Source: Odontocerum albicorne
Taxonomy: Eukaryota > Arthropoda > Insecta > Trichoptera > Odontoceridae
DNA: 64,000 nucleotides
Assembly: GCA_949825065.1 (NCBI GenBank)
Contig: OX463859.1
Span: 19,431,499 to 19,495,498, forward strand
Direction: 5' to 3'
Below, piece after piece: positions 55,818 through 64,000 of this stretch. The notes beneath the pieces are model-generated. The model was not told the DNA's origin, did no database searches, and was given only the letters and a program-made list of their open reading frames with translations. How positions within the stretch are numbered: the stretch's first letter is position 1; each line of letters opens with the position of its first letter. The position numbers and the translations under genes were made by a program.

Positions 55818-56030
55818 ACTACCTCCGTGGTTAAGTTGGTAAGACGCTCGTATTCCGACCCGGGGATTTTATGTCTGATTTCTGTAGGACCTCCGATTTA
55901 TTTAAACAGGGAGCTAATCTGTTCTTCTCTTCTGCCCTATTGAATATCTTTCTGCTTAGTTAGAAGAAATCACCACATATCAATAAGCCTTCCAGTTTAC
56001 ACTGTACATAAAAAAAAGTGTATTATAATA
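55818..56030 (+). mobile_element. tRNA-derived SINE, family S-A
   Basis: ACTACCTCCGTGGTTAAGTT and GGTAAGACGCTCG (A box), a worn B box near 55868, then TTCTGCTTAGTTAGAAGAAA, TCACCACATATCAATAAGCC and AGTTTACACTGTACATAAA to AAAGTGTATTATAATA. It is nearly full length. Confidence 0.82.
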
Positions 56031-56034
56031 TAAA

Positions 56035-56585
56035 TGTTAATTTATTTCTGTATTTGTGTATCTATTTTTAATTTAATTGCGAGTTTTCAAAACGTTGGTG
56101 TGACCAACACCACATTTTGTTTAGAATCTCATCAAAATTCGCCAGACCTCTACCTCTGTACTGGGTGCCCCCCAAAGATGCCGACACAATAATATGCGCC
56201 TCGGCCTACGAAGCGAGGACGGGTCGTTCGGAATATCAATGGATAATGGCGCATTCTTCTTGCCTGCCCGGTATCCTGAACTTTGAGTATTACCTATTGA
56301 ATTGAAATGCAAAAAAAGTAAAAAAAAAAAACACCGAGTCGTTTTTAATCCCTTTTTTCCTATCGAACGTTAATTATGTTTTTTTTTCATTACTTGCAGA
56401 TTGTTTCGTAGTGTAATATTTTTTTATATACACTACCATAATGGAGTATACAGAAAGAATATAACACATAACTTGCCTATTACGACACCTTTTTTTTTTT
56501 TTTAATTTCATTTACAATGACTAGAAAAATACACAATTGGCAAAAAAACAACAGACAATTTAATTTGGACACACAATTTTAACGG
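56035..56585. other. Unassigned stretch with GC-richer 56110-56300
   Basis: 62-63 codon frames on both strands at 56117-56312 overlap each other and show no known motif. This may be an exon or transposon scrap. Confidence 0.35.
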
Positions 56586-56589
56586 ATAT

Positions 56590-56785
56590 GGGTTTGTTGC
56601 CTTTCAATTGTCACCAGATATATTATTTACAGCAATTACTCAGCCTCCCTTTGCCTCCTTCGAATCCATACATCTTCTGAGTTCCTATTTTTTCTCTTAC
56701 TTTTTAACTTTTTTTCTGTAAAATTTTCCTTACTTTGTTCCAAATTTCATTTTTTTCGGTCGGCCTCTACCACGACTATTGTTCA
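56590..56785 (-). mobile_element. LINE L-A scrap
   Basis: TTACTCAGCCTCCCTTTGCC, TCCATACATCTTCTGAGTTC and GTCGGCCTCTACCACGAC. On the minus strand the last reads as an RGR.RP block. Confidence 0.5.
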
Positions 56786-56845
56786 TTCATGCGTTGTGAT
56801 TTTTTTTCAGTCAGTTTTAATATTTTTTTAATTTTATAAGCATAA

Positions 56846-56935
56846 TGACCATTGTAGTCTAGTTGGTATGGCGTCCATTTTCCGAGGATTGTGAGAATGA
56901 TCTCCCTTGATACTAATTTATAAAAAAAGTCTTTA
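56846..56935 (+). mobile_element. SINE S-A head fragment
   Basis: GACCATTGTAGTCTAGTTGG, TATGGCGTCC (A box), then GAGAATGATCTCCCTTGATA at the B-box position. Confidence 0.65.
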
Positions 56936-56939
56936 TATT

Positions 56940-57250
56940 TGTTTGTACTTAAAGCGTCTTTAATATACTCGTATTTTTGGTTAAGTTAGGTTAGATTACC
57001 CCATGGTAAATAACCCACCAGGTCGTCGAAAATATATACAGTACAAGCTTGGCGGTAAAGTGTATAAACAGTATTTACCATACAAAAGTGGGTTCTGTTC
57101 TCAACTTGGAGGGCCATTGAGGAGGCTCTGTTGTATAAGGTGGTTGAAAAGTTAATCTCAATTTATAAAGAATTATACAGGTCAATTAAAAAAATCAGGT
57201 ATTTTTTTAATGTAATATTCTAAAGTAATTTGTATATTTTAACTATGAAC
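56940..57250. other. Unassigned stretch
   Basis: No recognised element. It contains TACTCGTA at 56966-56973. Confidence 0.35.
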
Positions 57251-57254
57251 TTAT

Positions 57255-57772
57255 TGTGATTTCCTACATGTCATTTTATTTTTAATAATTTTATTCCTTT
57301 GAAATAGTTAACACGTTTATACTACTTAAAACTAGACAACAATTCTTACAACAAAGTATTTAAAACGTACATGTTCACTTGTTCAGGCTATTTGCATTCC
57401 ATTACATTCACTCAGACCTTGGTCCTCCCTGCTACTACTGTAGATGCACTAGTCAGGCCAAATATGATGCTTCTCAATCCTGTGTGCTAATAACGGAAGG
57501 GTGGGTTAGACTAACTCTCGTAAGCTCCCAGGGCAGCAACTAGAGAATTAATGTGGTTCTGTTGGCTTTTATAGAACTTACGGTCCATGCATGAATGTTG
57601 CATTGGAGGGTTTCTTCACGTTGTTCGGGAGAAGTTTGTTCTAGGATGGGTGTTGAAATACGTCTTAAAAGCCTTGTTCTGCACTTATTGAAGCTTCAGA
57701 TAATTCGTGTTGCTCACACTACCCCAAACGGGTGCATCATAGGTCAAGATGGGACTATTAGGGGTTTTAGTA
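57255..57772 (-). mobile_element. Jockey-like LINE 3' end
   Basis: Matches the copy at 33.3-33.85 kb over the 3' UTR and the last part of the RT coding region: TACATGTTCACTTGTTCAGG, CTAATAACGGAAGGGTGGGT, TTTCTTCACGTTGTTCGGGA, GTGTTGCTCACACTACCCCA, CGGGTGCATCATAGGTCAAG. On the minus strand the last part corresponds to the LTYAAPVWGSVSNTDHLKLQ region of that copy, here frame-shifted. Confidence 0.88.
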
Positions 57773-57774
57773 TA

Positions 57775-58295
57775 TTTTTATTTGTAATATCAATTTTCCC
57801 AGGCTTTCCCTTATATTATAATCTAGAATAAAATTATAAGTCAATTAGATTACAAAATATACACACAATTTCTGAAGATGGGTTAACTTTTAGTTTATTA
57901 TTACAGGGTAACAATGATTTTTTCAAATAAACTTTTATGGAAAAATATAAACTCATAAAGTTACTTCGACAAAATCATCTGTTGGAAAATTCAAAGAAAA
58001 TTTCTTCAAACTTTTTGTTGAACACTCTATACGCATACTTTTCGTACACTTTACGTATTGAAAGCAGTACTTATCAAGAATTCCCTGAATTTTTCAAAAA
58101 GTTATAATTTAATCACCAGATTCGCGATACGAATATCAAAAACTTGTTAAAAATTATTTTACTATAATACATCATACGCTGTGTATTTTGCAAAGCCATG
58201 GAGGGTGAAATGGAGTTTGACGAGTAAGAATAACCAACAACCATTGGACTTATAGACTCATCTGTTTGATAACAAAGACGGTTTCTTCACTTAAG
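57775..58295. other. Unassigned AT-rich stretch
   Basis: No recognised element. Confidence 0.35.
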
Positions 58296-58299
58296 CGTA

Positions 58300-59347
58300 C
58301 TTATGCATAAAATTACCAGTACAAAAATGCCACTTTATCTCTTCGAAAAACTTAATTGGGCTAGAAACTTTCACGGCTACGAAACTAGAGGCAGAGAGAC
58401 TCTTTTATTTATCCCAAACCATAACCTAACACTGTTCAGGGGATCCTTCTCAAACTCAGCCAGCAAATGCTGGAATGAGTTGCCCCCAGGCCTTGAAGGA
58501 GCGGGTGAATAGTTATACCTTCAGAGATGCTCTAAAGCGTTATCTTCTGGGTGGTTAATGGGTTTCTCAGTGGTTAATGGGTCTCTTGTTTGCTTTTCTT
58601 TTCTTATTTTCTTTCTTTTCTCTCTTTTCGCTGGTGGTGAATCGAGGATTGTGCATACGTGTTTGTGCGTTATTTCCTCATTAATTCTTTTAAAACTGCT
58701 TATCTATTTCAATGTATTACTGCCTAACTATTTCAATGTTATCTTACTTCCCATTTGCCATTATGTAAAATTTGGACTCCTTTGAGGCTTTTCTTTTCTT
58801 TTTTTTTTTCTCGCTCTTGTTGACAGTTAGCCTGAGGTGGTATATGTGGGTTTACTTTTTATTTTGTTTTCTGCCATACATTTTTGTTTTTTTATTTTTT
58901 TTAAATTTATTATTTAATCTAGATATGCGGGGGTGTGGGATGGAAGCCCCCTGATGCCCTTGCGGTCGGGCTCGCCCTACATTGGTGGGGTGTATCTCGG
59001 CCGGGGGAATGTTTGTGGGATGAGCCCGGACCTTTTAGTGTCTTCTCTCTTGAAAGTATTTTTTTTTTGTCATCTATTTATTTTCTGTGTTTAATTTTTT
59101 ATATATTCTTGTTCTACGTGTTCAAGGGTGTGGGCTGAAAAAATCTGGTGTCCCCGTGGCTGGGTTCGCCCTATATTGGTGGGGTGTATCTTGGCCGAGG
59201 GGATGCTATTAGATGAGCCCAGACCTTTTGATAGCTTCTGTAGTTAATGTATTATCTGCAATTTATGTGTTTTAGAAGTGTTATTTAAATATAATCTGTA
59301 CATACTATGTTGCTATCAATAAACCTATTATTTATTTATTTATTTAT
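58300..59347 (+). mobile_element. CR1/L2-like LINE 3' end with intact tail
   Basis: A plus frame (58303-58512) reads LYLFEKLNWARNFHGYETRG, RETLLFIPNHNLTLFRGSFS, NSASKCWNELPPGL. After a one-base shift it continues LKERVNSYTFRDALKRYLLG and stops. This SFS.SA...WN.LP...R....SF...LK.YL ending is typical of CR1/L2-like LINEs. The 3' UTR is T-rich and carries a duplicated GC-rich block (58930 and 59125), then CAATAAACC and an (ATTT)n tail (59328-59347). The intact tail suggests a fairly young insertion. Confidence 0.87.
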
Positions 59348-59349
59348 AA

Positions 59350-59865
59350 AAGGAATAATCCTTAAATAGAGTTCAATGACGAGCAACAAATTTTCAAGAT
59401 ATCCGACTAATATATAACAGACAGCGTTTAACATACTCGTACTTAACAGCGTTCCAAACTATGAAATAAACATACAATCGTGAAGCGTGTTTGAGCATTG
59501 TTAGATTTTAAACAGTCATTATGATTGCTCAGAACTCAGTCAACATTATTTTTAAACTAAAACATACATTTGAGAGTCAAACCTTTTCAAAACTCAATTT
59601 CATAATAATTCAAGGAAATTGTATGTATGTGTTTGGAATTGTATGGCGAACTGAGTTATGAAATCATGCAATAAACTGCACAATAGTGCAGTGATAGCTG
59701 TGACATTAAATCAGTTTTAAAACCGACGGAACACGTTACTTAACATAACCCCAAAAGTGCTGTTTTGTTTCCTTATGATTTTGTTTTTCTTTACGAACAT
59801 ATGTAAGTTCAACTTGATGTAGATATTAATTGCATATATGCTGCCTGTCTATAATGATCTTCTTC
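59350..59865. other. Unassigned AT-rich stretch
   Basis: No recognised element. It contains TACTCGTA at 59434-59441. Confidence 0.35.
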
Positions 59866-59869
59866 AGCC

Positions 59870-60390
59870 TTCATTCCCTAAAAGTGTTGCTAAAATTCCA
59901 GCCTACTAAAACCAAAAGTTTGCTCGTGCCATCTTTGCTCTTTCCGATTTTGGAGGACGTCGATTACTTGGATGTAACATAGGAACAGCTGGACAAATCA
60001 CAGCGTCTTCAAAATGTTTGTCTTAGATTTATTTGTAACTTACGAAAGTGCGATCATATAATTTCATACCAGAAGGCATTGATATGGTTGAACGTTAGAA
60101 ATAGATGCCAAATTCATATATTGTCTATTGTATAATATCCTTAACTGTCCCACTACCTCCTCTTATCTCACCGAAAATGTTCAGCTTCTTTCCGATCACG
60201 GACTAGCGCTACACTCAAACAGAGATTGTTTATTGGCCTTTCCAGTTCACCGCTTTTTTTTATGTCGTCATTTACTGTCCATGCAGTGAGACTCTGTAAT
60301 CAGTTACAAACCAATGTTAGACTCGCTCCGTCCTTGGCATGCTTTAAACAGCGACTGAAAAAACTCTTAATTTTTTGTCAGTAATATAAC
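59870..60390 (+). mobile_element. Degenerate CR1/L2-like LINE C-terminus (second family)
   Basis: Broken plus frames give LLKFQPTKTKSLLV, LDKSQRLQNVCLRFICNLRK, CDHIISYQKALIWLNVRNRC, then SSFTVHAVRLCNQLQTNVRL and SLACFKQRLKKLLIF, stop. The series (P.KT, LQN.CLRFI..LRK.DHI, WL.V..R, F...A.RL.N.L, FK..LKK.L) is the conserved C-terminus of this LINE group. Protein residues differ from the 58.3-kb element, so it is another family. It has several shifts and one TAG. Confidence 0.82.
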
Positions 60391-60513
60391 GTGTTTCATT
60401 CCTGATTTTTTCCCGATTCCTCTCCACCATCCCTTCCTTTTCCTTTGATTGATCATATCTCACTTTACATGAAAAATAATGTTCGGGTGATTGCCCGTCT
60501 TTGTGGAGTTCGT

Positions 60514-60580
60514 AAACATATACTCACGTATGTGTTTATAGATTTCGTAAACATATACTCACGTATGTGTTCATAGTTTT
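60514..60580. repeat. ~36 bp tandem duplication
   Basis: TTCGTAAACATATACTCACG followed by TATGTGTT(T/C)ATAG occurs twice. Confidence 0.9.
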
Positions 60581-61173
60581 TTTAATTACTTAAGAATTCA
60601 ATAATAACATACAAAAAATATTGACTGTTGAATGATTTCTATTTGACTGTTAACATAGTGGCACTAAACTATTGCCAACATCTTAAATTCTCAATATAGT
60701 AAAAAATTAAGATCAAATATATTTTATTGCATACCACCTTCCTTTCCTGACGCTCTTTTTTATTTATTAATATGTTTAATCTTTCAATTAGAGTGTGTTC
60801 AACCTATAAACTTTCAAAATTAGTACCGTTACGCAACTCTAGATTTTCTTATTTTTTAAAATCAATTCGAAGAAATTCCGAAAAGAACGGCGACGAGTGT
60901 TTTGAAAACGCAGTAAATGATTGAAAGTATGCTTGTAGGTATTTTCAGCATTGATAATGTAAAAAAATACCTTAACATGAAAAATGAAAAGGTGACATAT
61001 ATGATGGAAGCAGTAGTTTTAATATCTTGAATAATATTGTGGCTATAATTATATTAGCATTCATTCATGTGATAATCAATACCTTCTGACCGTTGTAAAG
61101 TAAAATAAAACTTATTTCACCATCATTTCCAAAAAATGTATTTTAAAAAACTCAATAAATAAATTAAATCTAT

Positions 61174-61287
61174 ATACTTAATGAGTAAGGGAATACATTA
61201 TCAAATAAATTATTGTCACAACCAATGCTTATACTTAATGAGTAAGGCAATACATTATCAAATAAATTATTGTCACAACCAATGCTT
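61174..61287. repeat. ~57 bp tandem duplication
   Basis: ATACTTAATGAGTAAGG(G/C)A, then ATACATTATCAAATAAATTA and TTGTCACAACCAATGCTT, occurs twice with a single difference. Confidence 0.95.
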
Positions 61288-61366
61288 TCTTATTTATTAA
61301 TCATATAATCGATATTCTCAAGGAAACCAGGACATAACAAAACAACATACAATTTACTTAATTAGT

Positions 61367-61441
61367 AACATTGTCGACAAATCGAAAAGCATGTCATTGC
61401 CGACAAACCGAAAAGCATGTCATTGCCGACAAATCGAAGAA
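61367..61441. repeat. 28-bp minisatellite x ~2.7
   Basis: CATTGCCGACAAATCGAAAA with GCATGT, at 28-bp spacing from about 61371. Confidence 0.88.
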
Positions 61442-61444
61442 AGT

Positions 61445-62255
61445 AAATAAAATTCTTCCATAGAAAAAAAGAATACCTGAAGACTTCAATAATAATCGTC
61501 TTATAATATTGACATCAAATTCCACTTTCAATAGAAAATTAATAAAAAGGTTTAAACTAGTGATTATTCCATCACTAATCCACAAATATTCGATGACGTA
61601 GTTAGTAGAACGCTTTCAAGGATAAAAAGAAACAAAACTTACCCAAGATAAGCTAGTTGGATGAACAACCCAGTTCTACCATTTATAACCATGTACAAAA
61701 AATAATAAATAAAATAATTTAATAAATAAGAAACTTGTTTTCGAACTCGTGGGTAACGGACTTGATTCCTGTTGGAATTTAATTTATTTTTAAATACTGA
61801 ATTTTGATACCTCATTCAATGTTATATCCCTAGAATCATAGAGTGCCTAGGAATTTATCAAAAAAATCATCTTCCTCCTGCACTTTGACAATAAGTTTTT
61901 TAATACTATCCTGAATAGAGACTTTCCAGATTTTTTTACATATTTATATATAACGAGTTCAAAATGGAAGAATTTGATTGTTATGGAGCAGCATGTATAT
62001 GACAGACAGAAAGGTACTTTTTAAACTTTCTCTTCACTTTTTACGACTGAATGTGTGGCAATCAAAAAGAGGTTTAGAATTTGCGAGTACTTAATCTTTT
62101 TTTTTAAATTGTTATTTCTCTGATTCCTTAATACTTTTCATTCATTTTCAGGTAATTATTTGAGTAACTCACACATAAATTATTTGCTTACTCATAGCTA
62201 AGATATTCAAATTCATGTCAACAAATATATGTAGATGTATTTCAAGCTTGAATAA
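61445..62255. other. Unassigned AT-rich stretch
   Basis: No gene. A 63-codon minus frame (61394-61585) is probably chance. Confidence 0.35.
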
Positions 62256-62260
62256 CTTCG

Positions 62261-63290
62261 TATATTGGTCTCTCTGGTAATGAATGTGTTGATTCCTTAT
62301 CAAAGGAAGCACCTTCTGCCGGTTATCCCCTATCTGATCTTTTCACAACCGGTAACTGATCTTTAAAAAAAATGATGCTGGGCATCGGTGGTCGTTAGAT
62401 TGAGATACAACTGATTTATACAAACGCTCTAGATACTAATCAATCTAAAAAATTTTTTTTTTGAAACCATGGTTTAATATTATAAGAATAAACAAGATGG
62501 AAGTGTCTGTTACATGTCGTTTGAGGACGCGCCATTGCGTGACGGCTAGTCATCTTTATAGAATGTGTATTGTGGTTTAATATGATAAGAATAAACAAGA
62601 TGGAAGTGTCTGTTACATGTCGTTTGAGGACGCGCCATTGCGTGACTGCTAGTCATCTTTATAGAATGTGTATTGTGGTTTAATATGATAAGAATAAACA
62701 TGATGGAAGTGTATGTTACATGTCGTTTGAGGATGCGCCAATGCGTGACGGCTAGTCATCTTTATATAATGTGTATTTGGGTTTAATATGATAAGAATAA
62801 ACAAGATGGAAGTGTCTGTTACATGTCGTTTGAGGACGCGCCAATGCGTGACGGCTAGTCATCTTTATATAATGTGTATTGTGGTTTAATATGATAAGAA
62901 TAAACAAGATGGAAGTGTCTGTTACATGTCGTTTGAGGACGCGCCATTGCGTGACTGCTAGTCATCTTTATAGAATGTGTAGTGTGGTTTAATATGATAA
63001 GAATAAACAAGATGGAAGTGTCTGTTACATGTCGTTTGAGGACGCGCCAATGCGTGACGGCTAGTCATCTTTATATAATGTGTATTGTGGAAATCCCAGC
63101 TGCGAGTGCGGTCTGGATGATTTTCCGGTTATTCCTTTGCGAGATAGATTTAATTTATTATACACCATATCTTGACCCCATCAAATTAATGTTGCGTTTC
63201 TTATTTCTTTGTAGAACTTTCCACTTACACGTCATTTTTTAAATTTTTGATGCTTAATCAGTTGAAACTTTAAATAACCTAGAATTGTAG
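62261..63290 (+). mobile_element. I-like LINE: RNase H end, C-terminal region and 3' UTR
   Basis: The plus strand from 62261 reads YIGLSGNECVDSLSKEAPSA, the C-terminal part of a LINE RNase H domain (G..GNE..D.L.KEA). After a gap and a tandem array it reads NKMEVSVTCRLRTRQCVTAS and, at 63085-63125, the nucleotide equivalent of the NPGCECGLDD segment, one frame off. The 3' UTR (AATGTTGCGTTTCTTATTTC) matches the minus-strand copy at 40.4 kb. It is dead because of shifts and the array. Confidence 0.85.
62464..63095 (+). repeat. 103-bp tandem array x 6 inside an I-like LINE
   Basis: AACAAGATGGAAGTGTCTGT and close variants at about 62491, 62594, 62697, 62800, 62903 and 63006, spacing exactly 103 bp. 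Each unit contains TACATGTCGTTTGAGGACGC and GCTAGTCATCTTTATA. The first unit joins normal LINE sequence on the left and the last continues into LINE sequence on the right, so the array arose within this LINE copy. As 103 is not a multiple of three, the reading frame is destroyed. Confidence 0.95.
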
Positions 63291-63311
63291 TAAAAAAGGG
63301 TATTTTCTTAT

Positions 63312-63385
63312 GTTGACTCATATAATTGTATGGAGACTTTAATTTGAAGGCTCAAATCATCTTAGTTTGGTGGATAGTTTATTTT
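63312..63385. repeat. Dispersed repeat shared with 28740-28820
   Basis: TTGACTCATATAATTG, GACTTTAATTTG and CAAATCATCTTAGTTTGG parallel the 28.74-kb copy. Confidence 0.6.
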
Positions 63386-63389
63386 AAAA

Positions 63390-64000
63390 AAGGTTTAAAT
63401 TCTGGACCACCATCGTTCCTTTCCACTCTACTTTACTTATACAAAACCGTGGTGTCATTAATTTATAACAATTTTAATATATTGTATAGTACACAAAACT
63501 AATGTCATGGACAAGGCTTCTTCTAATGCATAGACATATAATATGTTACATAGACATTATTAACATCAAATAATTTTAAGATAGCTTTGTGATAAATGTC
63601 ATTAATTTTAAACATTAAAATTGTCTTGTCTCTTGATCTCATATTTATTCATGTTATGAAAGAGACACTGTTATCTTCTGAATTAAAAAATAATGTCCAT
63701 AAACCACCAGGGATTTTTTAAAACCCAATGTCTTAAGTTAGTGGCAAATAGAAATAACAAGTAATATGAAACGTTCTCCCGTTTTGGATTATTTAAACAC
63801 AAGCATGTTTTCATTATTAATATTTTTTTCATAAAAATAAAACTTATGACTGGTAATTTGGTACGTTTTACGATATTTTTAAAGCGAACCGTAATCCCAC
63901 CTAGGGAGTCGTAACGCGAATCCGTAATTTTATATTTTTTATATGTTATACTCGTATTAAAATTATAATTGCGTAGGATTAACGTGGTGGTTAGCATTTT
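63390..64000. other. Unassigned AT-rich stretch to window end
   Basis: The 104-codon minus frame (63683-63997) has no recognisable motif. It contains TACTCGTA at 63949-63956. Confidence 0.35.

Noticed and set aside
55849..55856. GCTCGTAT in a SINE as an octamer variant
   Set aside because: Alignment with other SINE S-A heads shows base substitutions, not a 6-bp insertion.

Overview
This is AT-rich eukaryotic nuclear DNA, most likely from an insect or another arthropod. The evidence is the repeat content: degenerate Jockey-, I-, RTE- and CR1/L2-like LINE fragments, a Penelope-like element with a GIY-YIG endonuclease, mariner-like relics and many tRNA-derived SINEs. I find no bacterial-style gene organisation and no intact host gene. 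Nearly every recognisable coding stretch is a broken, 5'-truncated retroelement or transposon remnant. The species cannot be fixed from sequence alone.

Layout. 1-4.5 kb is a distinct, less AT-rich block made of several unrelated tandem arrays (about 150 bp, 107 bp and 153 bp units, then an array of hairpin-forming units). 4.5-7.8 kb has no recognisable gene. 7.8-16 kb holds LINE 3' ends, a pure (TA)163 microsatellite, a short Penelope-like (PLE) unit with a hammerhead-like core, and SINEs. 16-30 kb holds SINEs, mariner-like relics (one a head-to-head composite), LINE reverse-transcriptase debris and a decayed gene of an uncharacterised family. 30-37 kb has LINE ends, a small hairpin repeat family and a Jockey-like reverse transcriptase fragment. 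37.3-38.7 kb holds two PLE insertions, one with 300-bp inverted arms and a GIY-YIG domain, both bounded by target-site-duplication-like repeats. 38.7-57 kb is SINEs, LINE debris and many minisatellites. 57-64 kb is dominated by LINE 3' ends, including a CR1/L2-like end with intact tail and an I-like LINE with a six-copy internal tandem expansion.

The signal I find most interesting is an octamer, TACGAGTA/TACTCGTA, seen 16 times. In four cases, related repeat copies in this window lack exactly 6 bp at that point and have a plain TA instead. This looks like the excision footprint of an unidentified TA-targeting DNA transposon, or a very small insertion of another kind. Second is the hairpin array at 3.6-4.35 kb, where both stem arms change together between copies. 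Third, the same coding segment of an I-like LINE has expanded into tandem arrays independently at two loci.

All calls were made by eye and boundaries of decayed elements are approximate (often +/-30 bp).
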